Positions 54,665-64,000 of a stretch of DNA of 64,000 bases are shown one piece after another. The stretch is taken from assembly GCF_019679455.1 (NCBI RefSeq), contig NZ_JAIEZQ010000001.1, positions 744,001-808,000 of the forward strand, read 5' to 3'. Under the pieces are notes generated by a model. That model saw nothing but the letters and a program-made list of their open reading frames with translations. It was not told the origin of the DNA and searched no databases. Position numbers and translations under genes: made by a program. Numbering within the stretch: the stretch's first letter is position 1; each line of letters opens with the position of its first letter. Source of the stretch: Nocardioides jiangsuensis. GTDB lineage: Bacteria; Actinomycetota; Actinomycetes; Propionibacteriales; Nocardioidaceae.

Positions 54665-55087
54665 TTACATCAGACCTCGGCGCCACACGGTCACGGCCTG
54701 GTTGCCGGTGCGCAGGGCGGGAAGGTTCTGGCTCCTGGTGTTCTCGACCGACCGGCGCAGCGCGTACTGCGTGGCGGCCAGCTCGTCCTCGAGCTCTGCG
54801 ACGCGCATCTGCAGAGCGGTGACCTGGTTCTCGAGGTCGAGGATGCGTTTGACGCCCTCGAGACCGATGCCGGTGGCGGTGAGCTGCGCGACCTCGCGGA
54901 GCAGCTCGATGTCCCGCCAGGAGTAGCGGCGCCCGCCGCCGCCGGTGCGGCCCGGGCGGACCAGGCCCATCCGGTCGTAGGCGCGCAGGGTCTGCGGGTG
55001 CAGCCCGGTCAGCTCGGCGGCGACCGAGATGACGTAGACGGGAACCTCGGGGCCCGGGGCCCCGGAGCGCCCGGCGGTGGAACTCAT
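54665..55087 (-). CDS. hspR: Heat-shock repressor HspR (MerR family)
   Basis: The 140-residue protein has a MerR-type helix-turn-helix ([47 protein letters not shown], shown here as [12 protein letters not shown] and GRRYSW). A coiled-coil tail with [21 protein letters not shown] follows. It represses the dnaK and clpB operons through the HAIR element and needs DnaK as co-repressor in other actinobacteria. Its ATG overlaps the dnaJ stop (ATGA). A HAIR-like element lies upstream of dnaK at 58902-58922. Confidence 0.95.
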   Translation of the reverse strand: MSSTAGRSGAPGPEVPVYVISVAAELTGLHPQTLRAYDRMGLVRPGRTGGGGRRYSWRDIELLREVAQLTATGIGLEGVKRILDLENQVTALQMRVAELEDELAATQYALRRSVENTRSQNLPALRTGNQAVTVWRRGLM

Positions 55088-56259
55088 CGTGAGCCTCCGG
55101 CGAACAGGTTGCTGCGCAGGTCGGCCGCGGCAGAGGCCTCGCGGTACGCCTCCACCGCGGCGCGCTGCCTGTCGTTGAGCACGGCGGGCACGTGCACGTC
55201 GACGGTCACGAGCAGGTCGCCCTTGTGGCCGTCCTTGCGCTGCACGCCGCGCCCGCGGACCCGGAAGGTCCTGCCGTTGGGGGTCCCGGCCGGGATCTTC
55301 ACCGTGACCGGCGCGCCAGCCAGCGTGGGGACCTTGATGTCGGCGCCGAGCGCGGCCTCCGCGAACGACACCGGCACCTCGAGGGTGAGGTTGTCGCCCT
55401 TGCGGCCGAACAGCGCGTGCCCGGACACCTTGACGTTGACGTAGAGGTCGCCGGGAGGTCCGCCCCGCTCCCCGCTCGCGCCCTTGCCGCGCAGCCGGAT
55501 CCGCTGGCCGTCCTTGACGCCCGCGGGGATGCGCGCGGAGATGGTCCGCGAGGAGGTGCCGCGGCCGGAGCCGTGGCAGGTCGGGCAGGGGTCGTCGACG
55601 ACGAGCCCGCGGCCGCGGCAGCCCGGGCAGGTCTCGTTCATCGTGAACGCCCCGCCCACGGAGGCGGCGACCATGCCGACCCCCTCGCACTGCGGGCAGA
55701 CCCGCGGCACGGTGCCCGCCCGGGCGCCGGTGCCCGAGCAGTCCGGGCAGGGCGCGTCGGAGGAGAGCCTCAGCGAGACGGTGACGCCCTCGATCGCGTC
55801 GGTGAAGCTGATCGTGGCGTCGGTCTCGATGTCCTGGCCGCGGCGGGGTGCCGACTGCCGGGTACGTCCGCCGCCCCCGCCGCCGAACATGCCGCCGAAG
55901 AGGTCGCCGAGGCCGCCACCGGCGCCGCCGCCGCTACCACCCATGCCGCCGAGGAAGTCGTTGATGTCGAACGGCTGGCCGCTCCCCGCGCCGGTGGGCT
56001 GGCCCGTGAACGGGCCGAACCCGCCGCCGTAGGTGCGGAGGTCGTCGTACTGCTTGCGCTTCTCGGCGTCACCGACGACGTCGTACGCCTCGGCGATCGC
56101 CTTGAACCGCTCCTCCGCCGCCTTGTCCCCGGGGTGGGAGTCGGGGTGGTTGGCGCGCGCAAGCGTGCGGTACGCCTTCTTGATGTCCGCAGCGGACGCG
56201 TCCTTGGCGACGCCCAGCGTCTTGTAGAAGTCCTTGCCCGCCCAGTCGGCGTTCGTCAT
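55084..56259 (-). CDS. dnaJ: Chaperone DnaJ (type I)
   Basis: The 391-residue Hsp40 has the J domain with HPD (His38-Pro39-Asp40), a Gly/Phe-rich linker, the zinc domain with four CxxCxGxG repeats ([36 protein letters not shown]) and the C-terminal substrate-binding domain. It stimulates DnaK ATPase. Type I architecture fits DnaJ1 in actinobacteria. It follows grpE by 28 nt and overlaps hspR by 4 nt. Confidence 0.97.
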   Translation of the reverse strand: MTNADWAGKDFYKTLGVAKDASAADIKKAYRTLARANHPDSHPGDKAAEERFKAIAEAYDVVGDAEKRKQYDDLRTYGGGFGPFTGQPTGAGSGQPFDINDFLGGMGGSGGGAGGGLGDLFGGMFGGGGGGRTRQSAPRRGQDIETDATISFTDAIEGVTVSLRLSSDAPCPDCSGTGARAGTVPRVCPQCEGVGMVAASVGGAFTMNETCPGCRGRGLVVDDPCPTCHGSGRGTSSRTISARIPAGVKDGQRIRLRGKGASGERGGPPGDLYVNVKVSGHALFGRKGDNLTLEVPVSFAEAALGADIKVPTLAGAPVTVKIPAGTPNGRTFRVRGRGVQRKDGHKGDLLVTVDVHVPAVLNDRQRAAVEAYREASAAADLRSNLFAGGSR

Positions 56260-56287
56260 GCGCGCACCTCCCTTCCCGCGTGTCTGC

Positions 56288-56940
56288 CTACTGGTCCCCG
56301 GCCGGCTCCGGGTCGACGACGGTCACCCGCGCGGGGCGGACGACGCGCTCGCCGATGCGGTAGCCGGCCTGGATGATGTTCTGGCAGGTCGTCGTGGTGA
56401 CGTCCGGCGAGTGCGCGTGCATGAGCGCCTCGTGCAGGTTCGGGTCGAACTCGTCGCCCGGGCTGCCGAACTTCTCCAGACCCAGACCGAGCACGATCCG
56501 CTCGAGCGAGTCGGCGACGGCCTTGAAGCCGCCCTCGACCTCGCCGTGCTCGCGCGCCCGGTCGATGTCGTCGAGCACGGGGAGCAGCCCGGACAGCACG
56601 GAGTACTGCGCGTTCTGCTTCACCAGCTCGCGGTCACGGTCGACCCGCCGCTTGTAGTTGACGTACTCCGCCTGGAGCCGCTTCAGGTCGGTGGTCAGCT
56701 CGACCAGGTCCTGCTGCGCCTTGGCGAGGTCGTCGGTCATCTCGGTGTCGGACCCGTTGGCTCCGTCGGGACCGGCGGCGCCGGACTCGGCGTTGCCGGG
56801 CTCGGCGGCCGGGGGCTCCGCGGCGTGGCGGCCGGGAGCGGCCCCGCCGGGGGCGGGAGCCGCAGTCTCCTGCGGCTCCCCACCCTCGGTCACCGGAGCC
56901 GTGTCCTGGTCGGACCCGGGGCCCTGGTTCTCGGCAGGGG

Positions 56941-56944
<4 letters not shown>
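56288..56944 (-). CDS. grpE: Nucleotide exchange factor GrpE
   Basis: The 218-residue protein exchanges ADP for ATP on DnaK. It has an acidic/Pro-rich disordered head of about 60 residues, a long coiled coil ([24 protein letters not shown]) and the C-terminal beta-domain ([32 protein letters not shown], shown in part). The GTG start overlaps the dnaK stop (GTGA). The head is longer than in E. coli, as is usual in actinobacteria. Confidence 0.96.
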
Positions 56945-58794
<1,850 letters not shown>

Positions 58795-58901
58795 GTGTTC
58801 TACCTCCACGGATCATCCCGCCGGGCTGACGGGGGTTTGCTCTGCTTCAGAGTCGGGGACGAGAGCGATGCTGCGCTCGTCGACGTGAGTCTGTCAAACA
58901 A

Positions 58902-58922
58902 CCTGAGTGGGTTCAACTCAAC
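58902..58922 (-). promoter_or_regulatory. HAIR element, HspR operator of the dnaK operon
   Basis: The half-sites CCTGAGT (58902-58908) and ACTCAAC (58916-58922) are separated by exactly 7 nt and differ from the consensus CTTGAGT-N7-ACTCAAG by one base each. It lies upstream of dnaK, and hspR is in the same operon, giving the usual autoregulatory loop. Confidence 0.82.
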
Positions 58923-59046
58923 TCTTGTCATAGGGGATAACGCAAGGGGCGTCCGCCCTGTTCCCGTAACGCGGCTTTTGTGTTCGGTGAGGCGGGCCAC
59001 ACCCCGGAGGGCGCGGTGCCCGCGGCGCGCGAGGTCGACGTGGGCG

Positions 59047-59066
59047 GGCCGCCCTCCTGGGCGGCC
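59047..59066 (-). terminator. Hairpin terminator after the YczE-like gene
   Basis: An 8-bp perfect stem (59047-59054 with 59059-59066) with a TCCT loop lies 14 nt beyond the stop of the YczE-like gene. Confidence 0.6.
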
Positions 59067-59080
59067 GGCACGTGGCGCGG

Positions 59081-59689
59081 TCAGCCGTGCTCGGAGTGAC
59101 GCTCCGGCCGGTGCCGCTCCATGGCGGGGACGCGTCGGCGGAGCAGGTCGACGGCCGGGCCGAGCAGGAAGATCACGGCCAGGGTGCCCGGGCCGATCGC
59201 GGCACCGAGCAGCCAACCCACCAGGGCCCCTCCGCCCTGCACGATGCTGTAGCTCCACCGGAACGGCACCGGCGGGTCCCAGGCGATGGCCGCGGCCTCC
59301 GCCGGGCCCGCCCCGGTGTTGCTCGCGAGGTAGCCGGCCACGCCGAGGGCGAGCAGGACGAACGCCACCACCAGCTCCGCCGCCCGGGTCGGCAGCGACC
59401 CGGGCTCCGGGATCAGCGCGAGAGCGGCGGAGACGGTGAAGCCCACGACCACCGGCTGCACGACCGTCCCGACGCCAGGCCGGGTGCCGCGCAGCCACGC
59501 CATCGTGATCAGCGCCGCGCCGACGAAGGCGTTGACCACCCAGAACGGCTGGGCCGTGGCCACCGACAGGCCGTTGACGAGGGTGGAGTAGCCGTCCGAG
59601 CCGAGAGCGGCCTCCAGCAGGAACGCCACCCCGACGCCGAGGACGACACAGGCGACGACGAGCTGCAGGTGGGCGGCGGGGCGGGTCAT
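59081..59689 (-). CDS. YczE/YitT-like integral membrane protein
   Basis: The 202-residue protein has five or six membrane segments and the pattern of YczE/YyaS/YitT-like proteins: LGVGVAFLLEAALGSDGYSTLVNGL near the start, then FTVSAALALIPEP, LGVAGYLASNTGAGPAEAAAIAW and WLLGAAIGPGTLAVIFLLGPAVD. Function is not known in any organism with certainty. It is 5 nt after the DUF3817 gene and so probably translated from the same transcript. The C-terminus is a His/Arg-rich tail. Confidence 0.75.
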   Translation of the reverse strand: MTRPAAHLQLVVACVVLGVGVAFLLEAALGSDGYSTLVNGLSVATAQPFWVVNAFVGAALITMAWLRGTRPGVGTVVQPVVVGFTVSAALALIPEPGSLPTRAAELVVAFVLLALGVAGYLASNTGAGPAEAAAIAWDPPVPFRWSYSIVQGGGALVGWLLGAAIGPGTLAVIFLLGPAVDLLRRRVPAMERHRPERHSEHG

Positions 59690-59694
59690 CGGGC

Positions 59695-60039
59695 TCAGCC
59701 GACCGGCTGGTGCTCCCGGGGCGCACGGTCAGCCGGCGCCGCCAGGCGACCGGTGCGGGCCGCCCACAGCTCGAAGAACAGCGTGGCGAACGGCGGGATC
59801 GAGCAGGCCAGAGCCACCAGGGTCACCGGGACGCCCCAGCGGAGGGTCCGCGCGACGAGCAGCGCGAGGGCCACGTACGCGAGGAAGATGCCGCCGTGGA
59901 TCGGGCCGAAGATCTCCACGCCGCGCTCGGTCGTGCCGGCGACGTGCTTGAGGTACATGCCGACCAGGAGGCCCGCCCACGAGACGGCCTCCGCGACGGC
60001 GACGGCCTTGAACAGCAGGATCTGGGTGCGTGCGGGCAT
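59695..60039 (-). CDS. DUF3817 membrane protein
   Basis: The 114-residue protein has three hydrophobic segments and matches DUF3817: FKAVAVAEAVSWAGLLVGMYLKH, then EIFGPIHGGIFLAYVALAL with the conserved GxxHG, then VTLVALACSIPPFATLFFELWA. Unknown function; it is widespread in actinobacteria. ATG at 60039 is supported by TAGGAT 7 nt upstream; the longer frame would cross it. The YczE-like gene follows. Confidence 0.85.
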   Translation of the reverse strand: MPARTQILLFKAVAVAEAVSWAGLLVGMYLKHVAGTTERGVEIFGPIHGGIFLAYVALALLVARTLRWGVPVTLVALACSIPPFATLFFELWAARTGRLAAPADRAPREHQPVG

Positions 60040-60046
60040 GCCCGAG

Positions 60047-60052
60047 ATCCTA
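60047..60052 (-). promoter_or_regulatory. -10 element of the DUF3817 gene, leaderless start
   Basis: TAGGAT on the minus strand lies 7 nt before the ATG at 60039, with no ribosome-binding site. Confidence 0.5.
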
Positions 60053-60180
60053 GAGGCGGGCTCCGGCACGGCTCCGACGCGCGGTCGCGGGAGGTGACGT
60101 GCGCAACTACCGCGCGGGCGCCGGCGGCGTGTCCGCGGGCCGGGACGGGCCGGGCCGAAAGGGCTTCCCGGCGGGGCTGC

Positions 60181-60780
60181 TCAGCGGAGGGTGACCGTGA
60201 CCGGGTTCGACGCGCGGCCGCTGGACCGGTCGACGACCCGGAACCGGTTCGCGCCCTCCTGGCCGCTCTCCACCCAGGTCTCGAACGTCCCGCCGCTGAC
60301 GCTCGCGGTCACCGGGAACGCCGACCAGCCGCCCTCGAAGCGCTGGACGGTCAGCGTCGACCCGTTGCCGCCGGCGTAGCTGCCGCGCAGGTAGATCCGC
60401 TGGTACGTCGACCCGCTGGTCGGGCTCGCACGCAGGATGATCCGCGGCTTCGGGCGGGGCTCGCGGCGCGGCTCGTCCCGCTTCTTCGGGTCCTGGTCCG
60501 CCTGGGCCGGGGCGGGCCCGGCGCTCGGGGCGCTCGACGGCGTCGGGGGCGAGGACGCGACCGGCTCCTCGGGACGCTCCGTGGACAGCGCCTCGTCGGG
60601 GATGTACAGGCTGGGCTCCTCCGTCGCGGTGGTGGAGGGCGCGCCCACCCCGGCGACCCGCGCCCCGGCGAAGGCCAGGACCCCGACGAAGCCACCGATC
60701 ACGACGGCCGCCACCAGCACGGCGGCCAGGGCGACGGCGAGCTTACGACCCATGCCGGCTTCCTCGTCGTCCCATCGCAT
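60181..60780 (-). CDS. Membrane-anchored hypothetical protein with Pro/Ser linker
   Basis: The 199-residue protein has an N-terminal membrane segment (about 11-35), a disordered region rich in Pro, Ser, Ala and charged residues (about 40-105) and a C-terminal extracellular domain of about 85 residues (IYLRGSYAGGNGSTLTVQRFEGG, FETWVESGQEGANRFRVVDR) that looks like a single beta-sandwich/Ig-like repeat. No family is recognised. ATG at 60780 has CACAAT 6 nt upstream; a second possible start is ATG 60753. It stands alone, followed by a 111-nt gap. Confidence 0.65.
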   Translation of the reverse strand: MRWDDEEAGMGRKLAVALAAVLVAAVVIGGFVGVLAFAGARVAGVGAPSTTATEEPSLYIPDEALSTERPEEPVASSPPTPSSAPSAGPAPAQADQDPKKRDEPRREPRPKPRIILRASPTSGSTYQRIYLRGSYAGGNGSTLTVQRFEGGWSAFPVTASVSGGTFETWVESGQEGANRFRVVDRSSGRASNPVTVTLR

Positions 60781-60786
60781 GTCCCC

Positions 60787-60807
60787 ATTGTGGGGGTCGC
60801 CCCCACA
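60787..60807 (-). promoter_or_regulatory. -10 element and 8-bp inverted repeat ahead of the hypothetical gene
   Basis: CACAAT (minus strand, 60787-60792) lies 6 nt before the ATG at 60780. TGTGGGGG (60789-60796), TCG and CCCCCACA (60800-60807) form a perfect inverted repeat overlapping that -10 box, a possible operator. Confidence 0.4.
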
Positions 60808-60879
60808 CCGCGGTGCGCGCCGGGCGGGGGACGAGACGAGTCTCACCCGCGGCGTGCCCGGACCGCGGGGCCGGGTCGG

Positions 60880-61809
60880 TCAGTGGGCGGTGCGGTAGTG
60901 CGCGGCGAGCAGGTCGACGGCCCAGTCACGGCGGACGTCGCGCACCACCGTGTGCACGTGGTTGGCGCCGTCCTGCGTGTTGTCGTACTCCACCAGGAAG
61001 GTGCCGGAACGCAGCGCGTAGTAGTGCCCCTCCCCCGGCGTGGTGGACCCCGCCCAGGCGAAGGTCAGCGCGGGTACGTCGACCTCCGGCGGCACCCGGA
61101 ACCGGCCGAGGTACACGTCGAGCAGCCGCTCCAGGGCGGCCCGGCCGGCGGACCCGAGGTCGCCCCACGACACCCCGGTCGGCACCGCGGCGATGTCCGC
61201 CCGCACGGCGTTCCCGGTGCGGATGTCGGGAGGCGCGTCGGGCGAGACCAGGGCCGCCGTCCGCTCGTCGGCGCCGAGCGCGGCGAGCAGGTCGCGGGCG
61301 CGGTCCTCCTCCGCGGCGAGCACGCGCAGGCCGCGCTGCGGGCCGTCGGGCACCCGGGCGGGGTTCGCCCCGAGGAACAGCGGCACGGTCGCCGCCGCGT
61401 CGCCCACCGCGTTGACGTGCACGCAGACGTGGTGGCCGCCCACCCGCCAGCCCCAGGGGCCGGTGCGGGACGGGTCGCCGAAGACGCTGAACCAGTAGTG
61501 CTCGGGGTCGCGGCGCTCGTACCCGGGCCGCCCGGCCGCCTCCTCCAGCGCGCGCAGCACCGGCTCGAGCCCCATCACCGCGCGGGCCGTGCGCGCTCCC
61601 CCGGCGGACAGGCCGGCCTCGAGCAGGGCGAGTGCGGCGGCACGCTGGGGGGCGTCCATGTCCGCAAGCGCGAGCCCGCCGCGCGGCCCGGGCGTGTAGG
61701 CCCAGGTGGTCCGTTCGGCGCCGTCGAAGGGGTAGGTCGCGACGTCGCGCTGCCCGTCGGACAGGACGCTCAGGAAGGACTCGGCCGCCTCGCGCACGCT
61801 CCCATCCAA
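60880..61809 (-). CDS. DUF3500 family protein
   Basis: The 309-residue protein matches DUF3500: SFLSVLSDGQRDVATYPFD, TWAYTPGPRGGLALADMDAPQRAAALAL, YWFSVFGDPSRTGPWGWRVGGHHVCVHV and GHYYALRSGTFLVEYDNTQDGANHVHTVVRD near the end. The HH and HVH positions are conserved in the family, perhaps as metal ligands, but no reaction is known. The start is doubtful: TTG at 61809 or GTG at 61797. It lies 14 nt after the P450 gene in the same direction. Confidence 0.83.
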   Translation of the reverse strand: MDGSVREAAESFLSVLSDGQRDVATYPFDGAERTTWAYTPGPRGGLALADMDAPQRAAALALLEAGLSAGGARTARAVMGLEPVLRALEEAAGRPGYERRDPEHYWFSVFGDPSRTGPWGWRVGGHHVCVHVNAVGDAAATVPLFLGANPARVPDGPQRGLRVLAAEEDRARDLLAALGADERTAALVSPDAPPDIRTGNAVRADIAAVPTGVSWGDLGSAGRAALERLLDVYLGRFRVPPEVDVPALTFAWAGSTTPGEGHYYALRSGTFLVEYDNTQDGANHVHTVVRDVRRDWAVDLLAAHYRTAH

Positions 61810-61823
61810 CTACACGGGACGGG

Positions 61824-63209
61824 TCAGCGGGGGCGGACCGTGATCCTCGCGCCGTGCCGCGGGACGCTGGTGATGTTGCGGACCTTCGGCTCGTCGTCGG
61901 CGGGCGTGGAGACGTCGTACGACGCCAGCACCTCGCGCAGCACCGCCACCCCCTCCATCAGCGAGAAGCCCGCGCCGATGCAGCGCCGGACGCCTCCACC
62001 GAAGGGGATCCAGGTGTTCGGCGCGACGTGGCCGTCGAGGAACCGCTCGGGACGGAAGCTGCCCGGGTCCTCGAAGTTGTCCTCGCGGCTGTGCGCGATC
62101 AGGATCGAGGGGCCGACGTTGGTGCCGCGCGGCAGGTCCCGGCCGCCGATCGTGGCGGGCTCGGTCAGGTGCCGCAGCACCATCGGGATCACCGGGTGCA
62201 GCCGCATGGACTCCTTGACCACGGCCTCCAGGTAGGCGTCGTCACCGGCGTCGGCGGCCGCACGGGCCCGGGCCAGCTCGCCCGCGTCCCGGCCGAGCTC
62301 GTACAGGGTCCAGGCCAGCGCGGTCGCGGTCGTCTCGTGACCGGCGAGCAGGAGCGTGACCAGCTGGTCACGCAGCTCGGCGTCGCTGAGCCCGTCGCCG
62401 GCGCCGGCCTCGTCGCCGTCGTCGCTCCCGTGGGCGCCCACCGTGAGCAGGCGGGAGAGCACGTCGGAGCGCTCGTGCAGGTCCCCGGCCGCGCGACGCT
62501 CGGCGATCTCGGCGTACATCACCTCGTCGAGCGCGCGCTGGTTGTCGACGGTGGCCTTCCACGGGCCGAACCGCTGGAGGAACGGGTAGCCCCACCCGAG
62601 CAGCACCACCGGGTTGACGTCGACGGTCCGGTTCACCAGCGGACGGAGCCGGGCCAGCCGCTGCTCGTCGGTCACCCCGAACACCACCCGGAGGATGACC
62701 TCGAGGGTGAGCGCGTTCATCCGGTCCAGCGAGCGGAAGGTCGTCCCCGGAGTCCAGCGCGCGACCTCCTCCCGCGCCAGCCGGGTCACCATCGACTCGT
62801 AGCCGCGCAGGGCGGCGCCGTTGAACGCCGGCATCAGACGCTTGCGCGCGCGGCGGTGCTCGGAGGAGTCCTGGAGCAGCAGCGAGTGCTCGCCCATGAT
62901 CGGCCCGAGGATCGCGTTGCCCTTGCCGGCGTGGAACACCTCCGGGTCGCCGGCGAAGATCTCCTTGGCGTGCTCGGGTCGGGTGAACAGCACCAGCGGC
63001 GAGCCCTTCGGCACCACCCGGACCGTGAAGACGTCGCCGTACCGCCGGTGCAGCGCGGGCACGAACCGGTGCCGGAAGCGCATCAGCGCGATGCTCTGCA
63101 GCAGCGCCGGCCAGCGGGGGCCCGGCGGCAGGTCCCGCGCGCGGATCCTGGGGGTGAGACCGGCGTTGTAGGGCTTCATCCTCGCGAACCGGTCGTCGGT
63201 GATCGTCAT
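61824..63209 (-). CDS. Cytochrome P450
   Basis: The 461-residue monooxygenase has the I-helix LLLAGHETTATAL (about 286-298), the K-helix KESMR (ExxR), the PERF region (FRPERFLDG) and the heme loop FGGGVRRCIGAG with Cys410 as the iron ligand. It carries a Pro-rich N-terminal hinge (LPPGPRWPALLQ) and is longer than most soluble bacterial P450s, a form seen in mycobacterial CYP135/CYP138-like enzymes. Substrate is unknown; redox partners are not adjacent. It starts with ATG at 63209 after a possible TAGTAT -10 box and precedes DUF3500. Confidence 0.92.
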   Translation of the reverse strand: MTITDDRFARMKPYNAGLTPRIRARDLPPGPRWPALLQSIALMRFRHRFVPALHRRYGDVFTVRVVPKGSPLVLFTRPEHAKEIFAGDPEVFHAGKGNAILGPIMGEHSLLLQDSSEHRRARKRLMPAFNGAALRGYESMVTRLAREEVARWTPGTTFRSLDRMNALTLEVILRVVFGVTDEQRLARLRPLVNRTVDVNPVVLLGWGYPFLQRFGPWKATVDNQRALDEVMYAEIAERRAAGDLHERSDVLSRLLTVGAHGSDDGDEAGAGDGLSDAELRDQLVTLLLAGHETTATALAWTLYELGRDAGELARARAAADAGDDAYLEAVVKESMRLHPVIPMVLRHLTEPATIGGRDLPRGTNVGPSILIAHSREDNFEDPGSFRPERFLDGHVAPNTWIPFGGGVRRCIGAGFSLMEGVAVLREVLASYDVSTPADDEPKVRNITSVPRHGARITVRPR

Positions 63210-63217
63210 GAGCGTGC

Positions 63218-63264
63218 GTCACATCCCGGGGTAGGCCGTCCTCGGGATACTAGGGGTATGTGAC
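63218..63264 (-). promoter_or_regulatory. Possible promoter and inverted repeat ahead of the P450 gene
   Basis: A 7-bp inverted repeat GTCACAT (63218-63224) / ATGTGAC (63258-63264) brackets a TAGTAT -10-like box (minus strand, 63247-63252). It fills most of the 70-nt gap between the MFS and P450 genes. It may be an operator for an unseen regulator. Confidence 0.4.
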
Positions 63265-63279
63265 CGACTCTGGGAAGGG

Positions 63280-64000
63280 TCAGCCAGCGGGCTGCCCGGC
63301 GCGCAGCTCCCGCTCCCGGACCGCGTGCTCGTCGGTGCGTTCGTCGTACGCCCAGAAGTCGCGCAGCCACAGGCCGACCGCGCCCACCCCGACCACGCAG
63401 AGCAGTCCGCCGCTCGCGATCGAGCCGCGCACCGTCCACGCGTCCGCGACGAGTCCGGCGCGGGCCTGGCCACCGAGCGGGCCGAGGGAGTACGACAGCA
63501 TCTCGATGCCCGCGAGCCGGCCCCGCATGTGGTCCGGGATGGTCTGGTTCCACACCGTGGAGCGGAAGATCCCGCTGATCATGTCGGCGGCACCGGCCAG
63601 GGTGAGCAGGACCAGCACCCACACGATGCTCGGCGCCACCCCGGCCGCGGCGACGGCGGCGCCCCACGCCATCGCGGCGACCATCACCGCCCGGCCGTGG
63701 TGGTGCACGTGCCGGGTCCAGCCCGAGGTGAGCGTCGCGAGCAGGCTGCCGATCGTGCCGACGCTGTAGAGCAGGCCGAGCAGCGCGGGCTGGTCGAAGA
63801 CGTCCTCGACCAGGGCGGGGTAGAGCACGGTCGGCATGGCCAGGAACATCGCGACCATGTCCACCACGTAGGTGCCGAGCAGGTCGCGGCGGCGCAGCGC
63901 GTAGCCGACCCCCTCGGCGATCCCCCGCAGCGAGGGCGGGTTGCTCCGGTCGGTGACCGGGTAGGGCCGCAGCGCCGCGAAGAGCGCAGTGGCGACCAGC
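63280..64000 (-). CDS. MFS transporter, enterobactin-exporter/MFS_3 type (5' end outside window)
   Basis: About 239 C-terminal residues are visible, entering from the right edge as LVATALFAALRPYP. Repeated hydrophobic segments, MAMPTVLYP-like AMFLAMPTVLYPALVEDVF, SVGTIGSLLATLTSGW, ADMISGIFRSTVWNQTIPDHMRGRLAGIEMLSYSLGPLGGQARAG are typical of MFS_3 exporters (EntS-like). An internal ATG at 63867 is not the start. The substrate is unknown; the P450 and DUF3500 genes follow in the same direction and may belong to one metabolic unit. Confidence 0.83.
   Translation of the reverse strand, partial: LVATALFAALRPYPVTDRSNPPSLRGIAEGVGYALRRRDLLGTYVVDMVAMFLAMPTVLYPALVEDVFDQPALLGLLYSVGTIGSLLATLTSGWTRHVHHHGRAVMVAAMAWGAAVAAAGVAPSIVWVLVLLTLAGAADMISGIFRSTVWNQTIPDHMRGRLAGIEMLSYSLGPLGGQARAGLVADAWTVRGSIASGGLLCVVGVGAVGLWLRDFWAYDERTDEHAVRERELRAGQPAG

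Overview
This window is chromosomal DNA from a high-GC Gram-positive actinobacterium. The evidence is the dense use of G/C-ending codons, many GTG starts, the DUF3073-purM-purF block, the dnaK-grpE-dnaJ-hspR-clpB operon with an HspR-type operator, a class E sortase and many leaderless promoters. The gene content fits Nocardioidaceae (Nocardioides-like); that family placement is an inference. I see no rRNA, tRNA, CRISPR array, insertion sequence, phage gene or plasmid gene.

Positions 1-10612 form an aromatic/hydroaromatic catabolic island. A tightly overlapping plus-strand operon (pcaG end, pcaB, a fused pcaD-pcaC = pcaL, pcaF, pcaI, pcaJ, aroQ) encodes the protocatechuate branch of the beta-ketoadipate pathway plus a type II dehydroquinate dehydratase. 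Convergent to it is a two-domain 3-dehydroshikimate dehydratase (quiC). Then come a TetR regulator, an NAD-type quinate/shikimate dehydrogenase and an MHS-family transporter. Together they take quinate or shikimate through dehydroquinate and dehydroshikimate to protocatechuate and on to acetyl-CoA and succinyl-CoA. A 25-bp element occurs in inverted orientation directly upstream of both quiC and the dehydrogenase. It is the best candidate operator in the window.

Positions 10613-37800 hold most of the purine pathway (purM, purF, purL, purQ, purS, purC, purB, purD, purA, all on the minus strand). Other genes are interleaved: an M20 peptidase, an SCP2-like protein, two tandem secreted DUF1906/peptidoglycan-binding paralogues, a subtilisin, an H-NOX/histidine-kinase pair (probable NO sensing), a Tat-exported sugar-dehydrogenase-like protein, a luciferase-like oxidoreductase, a membrane acyltransferase-like protein, an AMP-dependent acyl-CoA ligase, a GH16-like protein and a HIT-like protein. 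A homopolymer tract (G17 and C14) at 10898-10946 interrupts a probable gene region and looks like an assembly fault.

Positions 37800-52055 hold a lipid kinase, a TrmB/LuxR-type regulator with a perfect palindrome at its promoter, DUF3151, a DHA2-type exporter, class II aldolase, a split N-acetylglucosamine-type PTS (EIIC divergent from EIIB-EIIA), an rRNA/tRNA methyltransferase, a DedA protein, another MFS transporter, pyrE, a class E sortase, an aminotransferase and a proline/glutamine-rich membrane protein.

Positions 52056-64000 begin with the complete heat-shock operon dnaK-grpE-dnaJ-hspR-clpB. Two small membrane proteins, a secreted hypothetical protein, a DUF3500 protein, a cytochrome P450 and a truncated MFS exporter follow. 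At least fourteen genes have a TANNNT-like -10 element 6-7 nt before the start codon, so leaderless transcription appears to be routine here.
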